Assembly: GCA_051294375.1 (NCBI GenBank)
Contig: CM119266.1
Span: 10,069,677 to 10,133,676, forward strand
Origin: Paraspadella gotoi
Lineage: Eukaryota > Chaetognatha
Reading direction: 5' to 3'
DNA: 64,000 nucleotides
Shown: piece by piece, positions 45,155 through 56,784 of the stretch
Layout of the letters: every line of letters begins with the position of its first letter
Numbering within the stretch: position 1 is the stretch's first letter
Program-made: the position numbers and the translations under genes
Notes under the pieces: generated by a model
What the model was told of the DNA's origin: nothing
Seen by the model: only the letters and a program-made list of their open reading frames with translations
Databases searched by the model: none

Positions 45155-47504
45155 NNNNNNNNNNNNNNNNNNNNNNNNNTTCCTTCTCCTGAATTCATTC
45201 GCTATTCCTCCAATACTACAGACCACACTAAATCCCAGTCTAGTTAGCTTCAACATATAAGTCATCCTTACGCATCTCGCCTGCACATGAGCCGTATTCA
45301 CACTAACCCCCGACTTCAAGACCGATCCTCAATATATATATTCATGGCTCACAGACTGTCACTCAAAGGGCAAGCGTCAATACCGGAGTGAGGGTGAGAG
45401 ACAGAGAGACGAGGTGAGGGGTGGACGAGGCATGAGGAAGATAGGAAGAGAAGTGGGCGGAATTGAGGCGGAGAGAAAAGAACGGCCGTCTGGATCGCAT
45501 CGACGCACGATGAGAGAGAGAGATGAAGGATGTTGATGACGAGATGTGAGAGTAGAGAGAGATGAGATGAGAGGGGACTCATGATGAGGAGAAGAAGATT
45601 CTTAAACCGAAAATACGAGCGCTTTCTATAATGCACAAAGACGGGCTGAGAAGCAACTAAAGTAATGACAAAGGGCGAAAGGCGAGACCCGAGTGGAAAA
45701 GAAAAGCAAGAGAGAGAGAGAGGAAGAGAGAGCCGACGACACCTGGGAGATGAGAGAGGATGAGAAGAGAGAGAGAGAGTAAAGAGACGAAGAGTAAGAG
45801 ATGAGAGAGAGAAGAGATCGGGGCGATGAGAGAAGTGTACACGACAGTACGAGAAGACGTGGAGTGAACGAAAAGTGCTGATGAGAGAGGAGAGAGAGAT
45901 TTATTGGTCGTAATCTGAGAGGAGGACTTATTAACATATAAATCATACGATTAGGCATAGTACGAACATATACTAAATACTCTTCTCATTATTCAGGCTG
46001 GTATAAACTGAATTTTATTATCAAAAGATTAAAATAAATCATCGCCGCTGACAGAAAAACTTATTTTTTATCGTCCTCGTTCTGTCCCATTTCAAAGTCA
46101 GGGTTTTTTACAGAGATGAGAAGAGGATATAGAGAACAAGAGGGAGAGAAAGAGAGAGAGAGATAGAGAGAGGGACCGAGACGAGAAGAGACGAGAGAGG
46201 AGAAGAGGAGAGAGGAAGAGAGAGAGGAAGAGAGTGTAAATCTGAGCCCGCTTGTGCGTTTCGAATTATTCGCAAATCATTTCACGAGTGCTGATCTTCC
46301 ATTCCTTCGTCTCTCTTCTCTCTCTATTCCTTCCTTTCTCTTTTTGTCTCGGTGTTATTGTGAGAGTCTCTCTCTTCTCTTCTCTCTCCTCTTCTCTTTT
46401 CTCTCTCTCTCTCTTCTTCTCTCTCTCGCTTCTCTCTCTCTCTCTCTCTCGCCTCTGCCTTAGAACAGAACAGAATCTAGCATATCTACTTTTTACATCA
46501 TGTCCGAGCTCCCCTCTATTGTTTCCATCCTCGCCATCAGACCGATTTAATCTTCAGATTAACCCAGTTCGGCCCTATGTACCCGCGTCGCGTCGGACGA
46601 CGAGGCAGATTGATGGCCGATTCGTCTCGTCGATCTTCGCGGACGGGGGACCCGATTGACCCGGTCGTGTTGACCCCTCAAGGGGGTCAGTTGGGTACAG
46701 GGGAAGGTGTGTGAGGCAGAGGGGAACGTCATCCGTGAACCCCGGGCGGTTTTATTTTGAAGGGGCACAGATATTAAGGGGAGCGGAAGGGTGAGGGCCG
46801 AGGGGCGATGTGCGGGGTTTTGTGGTAGGGATAGAGATTGATCGGACATTTTCTACGGCGATTCTGTGATTATTGCGTGACCTGTCGGCAACAGTGGATC
46901 GGCAGAGAGGAAAGCGTAAGTGAAAAGGCGCGAAGTGAAAAGTGAAATAAAGAATCGCAGTAGCGAGACCAGAATGGAGGTGAAGTTTCGCTGGTGTATT
47001 GTGTTTTTTTTCAAACAACTTAAATAAAAAACAAAACTATTGAAACTATTTTTATTTATTTGCGAAGTGCTATTAACGGTAACTATAAAGCTAGAATCAA
47101 AAAAGGGGAAATGAAATTGGTAAGAAAAGAAAATAATACACCCATTATGAAGAGCCCGTCTCAATAAAACTAATCAGAACTAGTAGATAGACAGGCTTAA
47201 AGAAGCAAAAATATCCGGGCTGGCGATAATTCAAAAGTATCGTGAGAGAGCGAACCTATTCACCAGAAAACCCCTGGCTCGCGTCTAGGTAAAAGACTTT
47301 GGTGTTGTGATTAGGTGATTAAGGCCTCAAGAGGAATTTTTCTGAACTTCCCCATAATCGTCTAATCGTCGAGAATATAGGTTACGGAAGCCAGGGTAAG
47401 GCTTCGTTTCCCCTCGGAGGACCTATAACGAGACCCCCGACCCCCGGTCCTAAAAAATGACCAGTGCCAGAGTGGGGGGCGCGTTTGCGGCGGAAGTTTG
47501 GCGC

Positions 47505-47592
47505 GTGCCAAAATGCGTGACCTTGGAAAGGGGAAGGTCAGGTCAGTGGAAAGCTCGATGTGACCTTTGGATCGAGGTCGAAGCTCTCGCGG
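47505..47592. promoter_or_regulatory. TGACCTTGGA / AAGGTCA cluster
   Basis: GTGACCTTGGAAAG, GGAAGGTCAGGTCAG, TGTGACCTTTGG and GAGGTCGAAG lie within 90 bases. TGACCTTG is the reverse of the extended (T/C)CAAGGTCA half-site used by FTZ-F1/ERR-type receptors. The cluster is present again at 59935-60012. Confidence 0.3.
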
Positions 47593-48142
47593 TGTGAAAA
47601 AGTTTTTGCGTGTTTAAGTTTTTGAGGGAAAAATGTGAAATGAATTTGTATTGGTGAATGGACTAATAACAATATAGATCACAGACAATAACCCATGCCG
47701 AAGCGGGATAGGCCGACTTATTTCAACATGCTTCAAAGAAAAACCCAATACTGTATATATTTAAACAAGGACCAATTATATTTACTTAATTTCCTATTAT
47801 TTAAAAGTCTGTAGTTCTTAAAATTGTGGTGCGAGGTAATCGAAAATTTAGATCTCGCGCCAATTGCGATCGCCATAAAAAACTTTAACCAGATTATCCG
47901 CGCAAAGGGAATTGGAGAGACAGGAAAGTGGTCAAAATAGATTATGCGACTTTGGTTTCAAGGGGCCAAAGGGCGAGGAAGATGCCCTCTCTTACGCTTG
48001 ATGACGTTTTGGTCAAAATGCCGTACTCGGCTTCGAAAATAGGGAGGAAGAGGAAGAAAGGGAAAGAGGAAGAGGAGGCGGAGGAAAGAAAGTGAGAGAG
48101 AGGAGAGATGAGGAGAGAGAGGAAGAGACAGAGAGAGAGATT

Positions 48143-48173
<31 letters not shown>

Positions 48174-48330
48174 ATGAGAGCAGTGGGCGGAGTTAAAAAA
48201 GACGGTGAAAGTCGGGCGAGGGCGAGGTGAGAGATGAAGGCGGTCGGCAGGCGGTCTGATGAAGCGAAAGAAGATATCAGGGTGAAGGAAAAGGTATACG
48301 TTAAGGGCGGATGAGCCGATAGGTGACTGG

Positions 48331-48338
48331 TATAAATA
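48331..48338 (+). promoter_or_regulatory. TATA-box-like TATAAATA (copy 1)
   Basis: Perfect TATAAATA followed by GAAGCGAC. The same word and flank recur at 60673 and 61214 because the surrounding DNA is duplicated. No initiator or downstream gene is evident, so promoter activity is unproven. Confidence 0.2.
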
Positions 48339-49699
48339 GAAGCGACTTTTCGGAGATAAGCGAACAAGGGCGGACGTTGCTGAGTCGGGAAGAGGAGAGA
48401 GGACGGAAGGCGTCTGGTCTGGAGCGGACAGCGTCCCGCGGTCTGTGAGAGCGGACGTCGCTTTAGGCGGTCTCTTCTAGCGTCGCGACCCGCTAATCTG
48501 TGTCCGAGTTGAATGCGATTTGCTGTCCATGCAAGGTGGCGGCGGAAGCGCCGGTCGGTGGCGTGGCCAGAAAAAAAAGTAAAGGAGAGGAGAGTAATGT
48601 ATAAGTAGTGAGAGAGAGAGATGAGAAGAGAGAGAGAGAGAAGGGGGGTAAGTAAAGGGAAAGAGAAACAGGTTGGAGGAGAAGGTAGCGGAATTACCAT
48701 GCGAGCAGCGGGGGAACGAATACCACTAAAAACGACTGCGAAAGAATAACGATCAATGGAGGAAAGCAAAAGGCAGAAAAGAAAAGGAGAAAGAAATGAA
48801 AAAAGAAAATGAGGAAAGAAAGGAAAATAAGAAAAGGAGAAACGAAAAAGGAGATACAGAAAGGATTTGAGGATGAGGAGGAAAGTGAAATATGATGAGG
48901 GGTATGAAAGAAAGAAAAGAGAAGCTTTAAAGATAATAATGGAGGATTGAAAGGAGTTTTAATTGAGGGGGAAACTTTTGACAGTGTAGATGAAAATTTA
49001 GAGAGGACAACATGATTAAATTTGGAATTCATTGTGTATTGCAGAGATTTGTTGAGATGTGTATATTCGAAAATATAACATTAAAATCGGTTGATGAAAT
49101 TAAATTAAGAGAAGACAGGATTTTAAGGAAATAGCTGAGACAACAAGACAAAAGCTAAACGAGACAAAGAAATGACGGTCAAGTGTCTCCGAAAAAAAAG
49201 TTTGAAATTCGCGGCACGAAGGGAACGCTCTCCTTCGAGTTGGTCGAGAGTCGCGGATCCCGCGGACTGGAGGAACTCGCGTTATTGGGGTCAAACGTCC
49301 TCAACCATCGAGTCACGTGCTGAAACAATGCGGAAAGAGACTTTTTTTTGGGGGGGGGGGAGAAAGACTTTTAAAAAAGAGGACTGGTATGTTGAAAATC
49401 TGGTTTGATCGAATTGTAAGAAATAGTAGAAGTCATGCCCTTCTTTTTTTTTATTTCCAATTAAAGTTTTTGAAATTAAATAAGGGGGTGAGAATTTTAA
49501 TATATGAAACCATTCTTTGATTCACTTCGTTGATCGACAGCTGGGTAATTCTGGGAGTGAATAACGAGACTTTGAGAGTTTGATTGAAAGCCTTGCAGGG
49601 ACCTGCCTATTGTTCATGGCAGCTTTTGTGCATTGGATGGCCAAACCACCAAAAGCCCGTCCAAAGTCAGGGCAAGATCTTTATTTATTAAATTAATAA

Positions 49700-51850
49700 A
49701 ATTTCTCTAAAATTTAAATGATCGCTGTGTGGAAGCCAGGGCTTTTGCGTCTGTTTCAGATTAAACATTCAAGATTACATTTAAAATATAAGATAAGCAA
49801 CAATGAAGGATCACCATTGGTGAGGGTCGCTTATACCTGGATTATTGGGATTAAGAGCCGAAATCCATGAAGGGTATAGGCTTCCAACTGATGACCTTCC
49901 ATTGTTATAAAAATTAAATGAAAAATATTCAAAAATAAACAAATTTTAAAAAGTAGAATAAAGAAGAATAAATATTAACTTAAATTGATATTGTCATGAC
50001 ATAAAGGTGCCCTTAGACCGTTTCCCGGTATGTACCCTATCAGAACATACAATTCTACATGGTAGTCTTTATCCTCTATTGGTAAAATAAATCATATATA
50101 ACTTTGGTCACCCTTCAAAAAATTATCCATTCCACTCCTTTCGTTCAGCCTCTTTAGATATTATGATTTTTCATTATTGACTTTTTCTTAACAGAAAATG
50201 ATGTGTGATATCTTATTTAGAAAACGTAGGACAGATAGTATCTTAACCTTGTTGGTTGTATTAGATGGCTCCCTCTATTTCCAGAAGAAGCAACACTGAC
50301 TTCCCCTTCCAAATTGAATTATAGATAATAAAACATTTTTAAGAAAGAGAAAGCAATATATATTTGAATAAATAATAAGATTAAATACTAATATCCCTTC
50401 ATTAAAATATAAATAGAAATAGTGAAACAAGTAATTTGCAAATTTTTTGATGGATAATCTTTTATATTATGTTGTTACCAATTTCATAATCAATTAGAAA
50501 TATCATGTTGTCTGTTCTGTGACCTGAAAAGAAATAGAATGCGATCGATGATTGCAAAAATTATTTGCCATTTTTTAAAAAATATTATCCAGCACTTTAA
50601 GGCTTGCATTCTTTGGCCCTACACTAATTCTTTTTACTAAATTATAATACATGTTGAAGTTATTTTCATGGCCGGCCCAGTCCGTCTCCAGACTTCCTAA
50701 AATAAAAATTAAGTAAAAACGAAAAGCTAAAAAACATAAAGAGTCGAAAAAAAATTCGAAAGAGCGCCACGGCTGGAATTATACTTTCCTCTTCGTCTTG
50801 ACTTCCTACGCGGCGGAGGGAAAAAATTACCGAGAGAAGACAAGACATCCATACCTCATAAAAATCAGCCGGACGCGATTGCCCCCGGCGGGCACAAGCT
50901 CTTCTCTGCGCCGTTATACTATATAGCTTCGAAAAAACGGAGCCTCTCGCCTTTCACCGTGCCACTGCCCAGCCGCTACGCCCCGCAAAGCTCGGTCGAA
51001 CAAAGGAGGCACAAAAAATAAAAAAAAAAAAAAATTCCCGCCTCTCTCTATTTTTCTTTTTTTATATTTGGTTGGAAGAAGAAAAGAAAAGTTGTTTTTC
51101 TTTCTTTCTTTGGTCATTATCATATATTATTTTTAGAGGGCTGGAATTTCCACGGGGGCGTTAGTATTTTTTTTTGTTGATAATAGATGCGTGAATCTTT
51201 GTGGTATATAACCGGGCTATAAGTAAAAGCTGTATCATGTGTATAGGTAAATTAGTATAATCAATTAGAAAAATAAGTTAAAATGAGGATGTTAGTTATG
51301 ATGCGGATTACGCTTATTTATATTAATCACAGTCAATGTAAGAAACAAAAACTCAAAAATTTTAGCGAAATAAACAAGTATTATTATTATATTAATTTCG
51401 ACAATTTCTATTCGTTCCAAAAGATAGATTCAAATTCTTCGGACAAAGATTAACGATTGTGAACAAAAAAAAACCACGAAAGTGAAATCACAGAATTCGC
51501 GAAATTCATTTGCGTGAAAAAAGAAGTCTGACCTTGACTGAGGTTTATCGACCGCGTGGGGTCACCTTCGAAAAAAAAAATAAAAAAAAGAGAAGATAAG
51601 TCGAAGTGACCAAATATCTCGTTTGGCGGTTCGTTTTCAGAGTGTGAATTGGGAAAGGTTTGTTGAAGCCGTGGTGAAGCGTAGACAAGCCGCTCACGAA
51701 AACGAATAGTATTAATAATCGTGACGAGTTAAATCGGTGTTATTCCTTCGCGTTCGATTGAGTTATTTTATCGACGGAAATTTTATTTTATTTAGTGAAA
51801 TCTTTTTTTTCAGACCGATTGAGTTTTTTTTTTTATTCTCGTCCATAGTT
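49700..51850. other. AT-rich gene-free stretch
   Basis: Runs through the end of duplication copy 1 into single-copy AT-rich DNA. No coding frame, RNA or clear element is seen. 51480-51760 is less AT-rich and could be a 5' flank, but nothing proves it. Confidence 0.4.
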
Positions 51851-51852
51851 GA

Positions 51853-52085
51853 TGGAGCTCTCTCGCTCTCTCTTCTCTCTCTCTCTCTCTCTAATCAGTA
51901 ATCACGAGAGTCCTAGGCCGCTATATCGCCAATTCGCCTCACGCGTTGCTATGACTGATGGGCGGCCAGCCATCTTTTCTTTTCTCTCTCTCTCTCTCTC
52001 TTCTTTTCTTCTCTTCTCTCTCTTCTCTTCTTCTCTTTTTCTTCTTCCTGTGGTGGTTCTTTTCTCTCTCTCTGTTTTCTCTCTA
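51853..52085. repeat. (CT)n tracts
   Basis: CT runs at 51855-51892 and 51978-52085, separated by a short mixed piece. Confidence 0.85.
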
Positions 52086-52394
52086 ATTCTTTTTTTATTA
52101 TTTCTTTTCTCTGTTTTTCTTGGAATCAGCATTGGTTTTTTTATCGACTTTAGAACGATGCTAATGAAAAAAAAAAGTTTATTGTTTATATATTAGATTA
52201 TAATATATATCTTCGGGAGAATGCGTTTTCTTCTCACTCAGAACTCCTCAAGGATCCATCGGCATTGGGGCTCGATTCGCCTTGACGAGAATCGATGCTG
52301 TAAGACCTCACAACAATAACAACAACGACGACAACAACATCAACGCTTATCGTTTTCCATCAAAGGCTCCCGACGTCGACAGAGACTGGATGAG

Positions 52395-52980
52395 GACAAT
52401 GAGGAGGAGGAAGAAGAAGAGGGGGAGGTGGAGGAGAGAGAGGGTTTTAGGGAGGAAGAGGACAAAGAGGAAGTGAGGGAGGAGAAGAAGGAGGAAGAGG
52501 AGGAAAGCAACCGGGAAGAAAACGTATAATAAGAGGAAGAAGAATACTAAGTAGAAAATAAAGTAGAAAAGGAAGACAATAATGAAGAAGATGAAGNNNN
52601 NNNNNNNNNNNNNNNNNNNNNNNNNNNNNNNNNNNNNNNNNNNNNNNNNNNNNNNNNNNNNNNNNNNNNNNNNNNNNNNNNNNNNNNNNNNNNNNNNNNN
52701 NNNNNNNNNNNNNNNNNNNNNNNNNNNNNNNNNNNNNNNNNNNNNNNNNNNNNNNNNNNNNNNNNNNNNNNNNNNNNNNNNNNNNNNNNNNNNNNNNNNN
52801 NNNNNNNNNNNNNNNNNNNNNNNNNNNNNNNNNNNNNNNNNNNNNNNNNNNNNNNNNNNNNNNNNNNNNNNNNNNNNNNNNNNNNNNNNNNNNNNNNNNN
52901 NNNNNNNNNNNNNNNGGAAGAAGACGAGGAAGAGGAAGAGGAAGAAGACGAGGAAGAGGATGAGGATTGGAACGAAGGAA
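52395..52980. repeat. AGG/GAA purine trinucleotide region with gap
   Basis: AGGAGGAAGAAGAGG units on both sides of a 319-base gap (52597-52915). Frames give Arg/Glu/Lys repeats only. Confidence 0.8.
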
Positions 52981-53472
52981 AGATAATAATGATTAACGCG
53001 CGTGAGAGCGAATTTTTATGGACAGCGAAGATGACGATAAAAAAGAAAATATCGAATGATATTGCATAATTCATTAATTGCGTTTGAAAACAATTAAAAA
53101 GAATAACGGATTTCGAAATTTCAAATGAGTCTTTGGAAAATACCAAAGTCATGAATTGTTGGAAAATTAAAAAACATTTATTGAGATTAATATTTGGAGA
53201 GAAACGACAAAATCCCGGAATTATTTAATCGAAAGAAAAGAATCGATTCTCATTTCTGTCCCGAAGTTGAGAAATACAAGAGCAGGCGAGGGTTTTAATG
53301 ATACTCTCGTTGCCAAAAACAAGTTTTATGGATCATTGTGTGAAATTTGACTAAAATTCGCTGCATCGTTCTTCGTTTATTAAATTGAAATTGTATTTTG
53401 ACTTTCNNNNNNNNNNNNNNNNNNNNNNNNNNNNNNNNNNNNNNNNNNNNNTCTTTTGCTATTTAAAAATAG

Positions 53473-53560
53473 TTTAGAGATGAAACGAAAAATCGTTGTA
53501 TAGGATTTAACAAATAAAAAATAATTGCTATTACAAGAATTTTTCCGTTTTCATCTCTAA
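53473..53560. mobile_element. Short foldback element
   Basis: TTTAGAGATGAAACGAAAAA at 53473 is inverted as TTTTTCCGTTTTCATCTCTA (53540-53559). It adjoins a 45-N gap at 53407-53451. Non-coding. Confidence 0.4.
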
Positions 53561-54390
53561 ATAATTTTATTATATCAATTCATTATTTTCCCCCATCAAT
53601 ATTCCAGTTTCTATGAGTTTCACTCTTCTTTCTTTCGACTTAACACATTAAATATAAGAAACAATCTATTTCCATAATTCGTACACATCAGGTAAAAAAT
53701 GATTGTGATATTGATCTGTAGAAATGAATCGTTGCTTAAATCAAGGATGGCGGAGAGACTATTATTATTACGATTTTTCCTTGTAAACAATATTAATATA
53801 GATTTATTCTTTTTTATCTTTTACATAAATTTTAGTTATTTTAGTAATTTATTAGCAAGGGGAAATAAAACAACGAAAGACACTGGTCGGGTCATTAAGA
53901 TAGAAAAAAAAGTTGCTCACAACAGAAGCCAATCATAAAGGAAGAACTAAACAGTAAATGTAGGAAATAGTACCATAAATTGTTGACTGCAAAGGAACAC
54001 GGCACATCATAAATAATTCGGAGCCGCTTAATAATATGTAGTTTCTTTTTGTGTGGAGGTGGGTCTAATATATTTGTAATGGCGATAACAAACACAGAAC
54101 GCTATCTTTGTGAGCATGAAAATGAGAACGATGATACGACACGACGAATGAAAGAAACACATGACATCCAGGTATGTGCGCAAGCGAGGTTGAGGAAAAT
54201 AAGATTTGTAATAACCAAATTTAGCGCGAAGAAAAACAGAGACGGGGACGACGGATGAATCAGATGACTGACGACGACGACGCGACGACAACGAAGAAAA
54301 TGGATCTAATAATTTATTTTGCGGAAGGCGCCTCCGCCGCCACGCTCCCGACCCCGTCACCGCGCCCCGCGATCGTCGACCCACGCCCAT

Positions 54391-54613
54391 TTTGATTTTA
54401 AGATTGTCATTTAATCTTTAACTTTGTATTGTGACTCTGTTTTAAAACTTGTTTAAACTTGTTTTAAATTTTTTTTAAANNNNNNNNNNTTAAGATGCTT
54501 TTATTGCTTTTATGGCGAGATTTTGATTCCAAGATTGTCATTTAATCTTTAACCATTACTTTCACTCTGTTTTAAAACTTGTTTAAACTTGTTTTCAATT
54601 TTTTTTTAAATTC
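54391..54613 (+). repeat. Direct repeat of about 85 bp flanking a 10-N gap
   Basis: GATTTTAAGATTGTCATTTA ... CTTGTTTAAACTTGTTTTAA at 54391-54479 repeats at 54530-54613 with a few changes. The gap (54480-54489) sits directly at the end of the first copy. This looks like the same sequence assembled on both contig ends. Confidence 0.8.
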
Positions 54614-54896
54614 CGTTGTCATCGTCATCGAAATAGTGGTCGTCGTCGTCGTCGTCGTCGTCGTCGTATATTGTGTCACGGTAACCGTCTTCAGCGCTGT
54701 AGAAACCGGCTCCCTTCGACGCCTCGCCTTCGATTTCGGCGTCGTATTTTCCGGCGTTATCTCGGGAGTCGTGGAGACTCGGCGAATGAAGCTTTACGAG
54801 GTCGTCGACGTCAGCTCTACATCCCACGTCGACATCACCCTTACATCCTTCGGCGAACACTTTGAGCAGCACACCTTGTTCGCTTTGTCCGCAACC
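54606..54896 (-). CDS. Probable terminal coding exon with acidic Asp-rich tail
   Basis: On the - strand an acceptor-like CCCAATTCCTCAG ends at 54897, and the frame stays open for 96 codons to TAA at 54606-54608. The peptide starts GCGQSEQGVLLKVFAEGCKG and continues with mixed, Asp/Glu/Gly-rich sequence (KYDAEIEGEASKGAGFYS) into an eight-Asp run and DDDDNGI. Third codon positions are strongly C/G even outside the (GAC) run, which favours real coding. Upstream exons are not identified: the sequence to the right is AT-rich and leads into a tandem repeat array. The protein family is not recognised. The Asp run comes from a GAC microsatellite and may vary in length. Confidence 0.45.
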   Translation of the reverse strand, partial: GCGQSEQGVLLKVFAEGCKGDVDVGCRADVDDLVKLHSPSLHDSRDNAGKYDAEIEGEASKGAGFYSAEDGYRDTIYDDDDDDDDDHYFDDDDNGI

Positions 54897-55165
54897 CTGA
54901 GGAATTGGGTAGGACTAAAAATTTGAGAGGTTGGCGCAGTTTGAGACTGGTGTCCTTGTCGCGAATCAAAAAATGGTCATTTCGGTTGCATAAAGTTTTC
55001 GATGATGATATTTTATTAAGATATCATAAATTATTAAGTTTAGGTAAGACGACACAACGATCATTACTCGAATCATTCTCTCAATTGTATTGTATTGTAA
55101 CTCTTATTTCTCACTAGTCACTACTCTCAATGATTTCACGTTTCTCTGCTTACCCCTCTCCACCC

Positions 55166-55810
55166 CACAATGTTATATTTTGAAAAAGGGCCTCCAGGTT
55201 AACGCCCTTGCTCCTTCCTCGGTCCGCCTTAATCTCGTACACAATGTTATATTTTGAAAAAGGCCTCCAGGTTAACGCCCTGCTCCTTCCTCGGTCCGCC
55301 TATCTCTTACACAATGTTAATACTTTTGAAAAAAGGGCCTCCAGGTTAACGCCTGTCTTTTTCTCGGTCCGCTATCTCGTACACAATGTTATATTTTGAA
55401 AAAGGCCTCCAGGTAAACGCCCTGCTCCTTCCTCGTCCGCCTATCTCGTACACAATGTATATTTTGAAAAAGGGCCTCCAGGTTAACGCCCTGCTCCTTC
55501 CTCGTCCGCCTATCTCGTACACAATGTTATAGTTTTGAAAAAGGGCCTCCAGGTTAACGCCCTGCTCCTCCTCGGTCCGCCTATCTCGTACACAATGTTA
55601 TATTTTGAAAAAGGGCCTCCAGGTTAACGCCCTGCTCCTTCTTTCGGTCCGCCCTAACTCGTACACAATGTTATAATTTTGAAAAAGGGCCTCCAGGTTA
55701 CGCCCTGCTCCTTGCCTCGGTCGCGCCTATCTCGCTAGCACAATGTTATATTTTGAAAAAGGCCTCCAGGTTAACGCCCTGCTCCTTCCTCGGTCCGCCT
55801 ATCTCTTACT
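55166..55810 (+). repeat. Tandem array, 9 units of about 72 bp
   Basis: Units begin CACAATGTTATATTTTGAAA at 55166, 55240, 55310, 55382, 55451, 55520, 55591, 55664 and 55739, and continue AGGGCCTCCAGGTTAACGCC, CTGCTCCTTCCTCGGTCCGC and CTATCTCGTA. Unit lengths are 69-75 bases, differing by one-base indels. Not coding. High identity points to recent expansion or homogenisation, and indel noise is again visible. Confidence 0.95.
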
Positions 55811-55956
55811 CTATCTCTACCTGCTAGCCCTCCAGTCAGTCAAATCGATGTAACACTCCTTACCGAACGACACGAATCGCGCCTCGCTCAATTTCGCGGC
55901 CATTTTGAGTCGTTTCCCGCAAATTCACCAACAGAACAACTTTTTTTTCTGTTTGT

Positions 55957-55957
<1 letters not shown>

Positions 55958-55991
<34 letters not shown>

Positions 55992-56098
55992 CCAAGAGGA
56001 AGCGACGAAAACAAGCACGAAAACGACAGACGATGACGATGAGCGATGACGATACAAGCATAAGAAGACGACGACGACGACGACGACGACGCAAAGGC
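55958..56098. repeat. (CGA)n trinucleotide runs
   Basis: Pure CGA at about 55958-55990 and 56066-56090, with GATGAC-type sequence between. Confidence 0.9.
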
Positions 56099-56204
56099 TG
56101 ACGACGAAAAAAACGAAGGGATGCGATACAGGCTAGCGGCAAAGGACGGACCAGTCATTTCCTTGATTAAGCGACCATCCTGTAATTAATCCTGCTTTTA
56201 AAGC

Positions 56205-56782
56205 TTAAGGGCTATAGGAGTCAGCCTTAAAGCATATGCTCCTAAAAATCTGTTCCCAAGTTTTTACATTATTTTGGTGACTAGAAAAGTTCCAACTCGA
56301 TGATCAAAATTTGCGTGCAAAATTTAGTTCTTATGCTCTTATTTCAGGGTACTTAATTTTACGGTAAGCTGTGTGAGTATGATAAAAAACTCAAATGCTA
56401 AAATTTTATTTTTTTTTGCAATACGGAGATTTTTTACTCTTTAGATTTTTAAAAATAATTTGACGCTATCCTTTTAATTTTTGCCCTGTCTGAAGTTTAT
56501 TTGAAATGCGTTATATTTTTCGGACTATCAAAAAGGTTTATGTAAGTGAATTAATTATTAATTGCATGTTCTTATGCCAGATATCTTTTAATTTATGCTG
56601 GCTTAATATTTTAGATAAAAATACAAAAATAAGAAAAAGCTTTATTTTCTTAAGGAATAACGACCAAGTTGAAAATGACATTTCTGGGTCTGTTTGGCAA
56701 TAAAATAGATTGTTTTTGGAAACAATCTTTTTGAGAAGGATTTTTTCATCAACGTTTTCGGTTGACTCCCTATACTCCTTAA
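56205..56782. mobile_element. MITE-like element with TTAA target duplication
   Basis: The ends are inverted and imperfect: GGGCTATAGGAGTCAGCC at 56209 against GGTTGACTCCCTATACTCC ending 56778. Both are directly bordered by TTAA (56205-56208 and 56779-56782). The 570-base interior is AT-rich with no transposase. TTAA duplications are typical of piggyBac-type transposition, so this may be a non-autonomous piggyBac-like element. The family is an inference from the TTAA flanks only. Confidence 0.6.
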
Positions 56783-56784
56783 AT

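Larger units (their letters stand above)
45390..51045 (+). repeat. Large direct duplication, copy 1 (noisy)
   Basis: Collinear with 57990-64000. Anchors: AAATACGAGCGC near 45610 (58212), GAGCCCGCTTGTGCGTTTC near 46243 (58740), TTGACCCCTCAAGGGG near 46669 (59183), GTGACCTTGGAAAG near 47518 (59940), GTATAAATAGAAGCGAC near 48330 (60672), GTGTATTGCAGAGATTTGTT near 49034 (61979), CCAAACCACCAAA near 49642 (62713), and CCGCCCAG/CTTCCTACGCGGCGGAGGG near 50802 (63765). This copy has many extra bases in GA and CT zones (45500-46450), as in uncorrected long reads. No gene is supported; the 275-codon - strand frame at 47942-48769 is Ser/Leu-rich and not kept open in the other copy. Confidence 0.9.

Noticed and set aside
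47942-48769. 275-codon - strand ORF in duplication copy 1
   Set aside because: The matching stretch in copy 2 is broken into other frames, and the composition is Ser/Leu/Pro low complexity.
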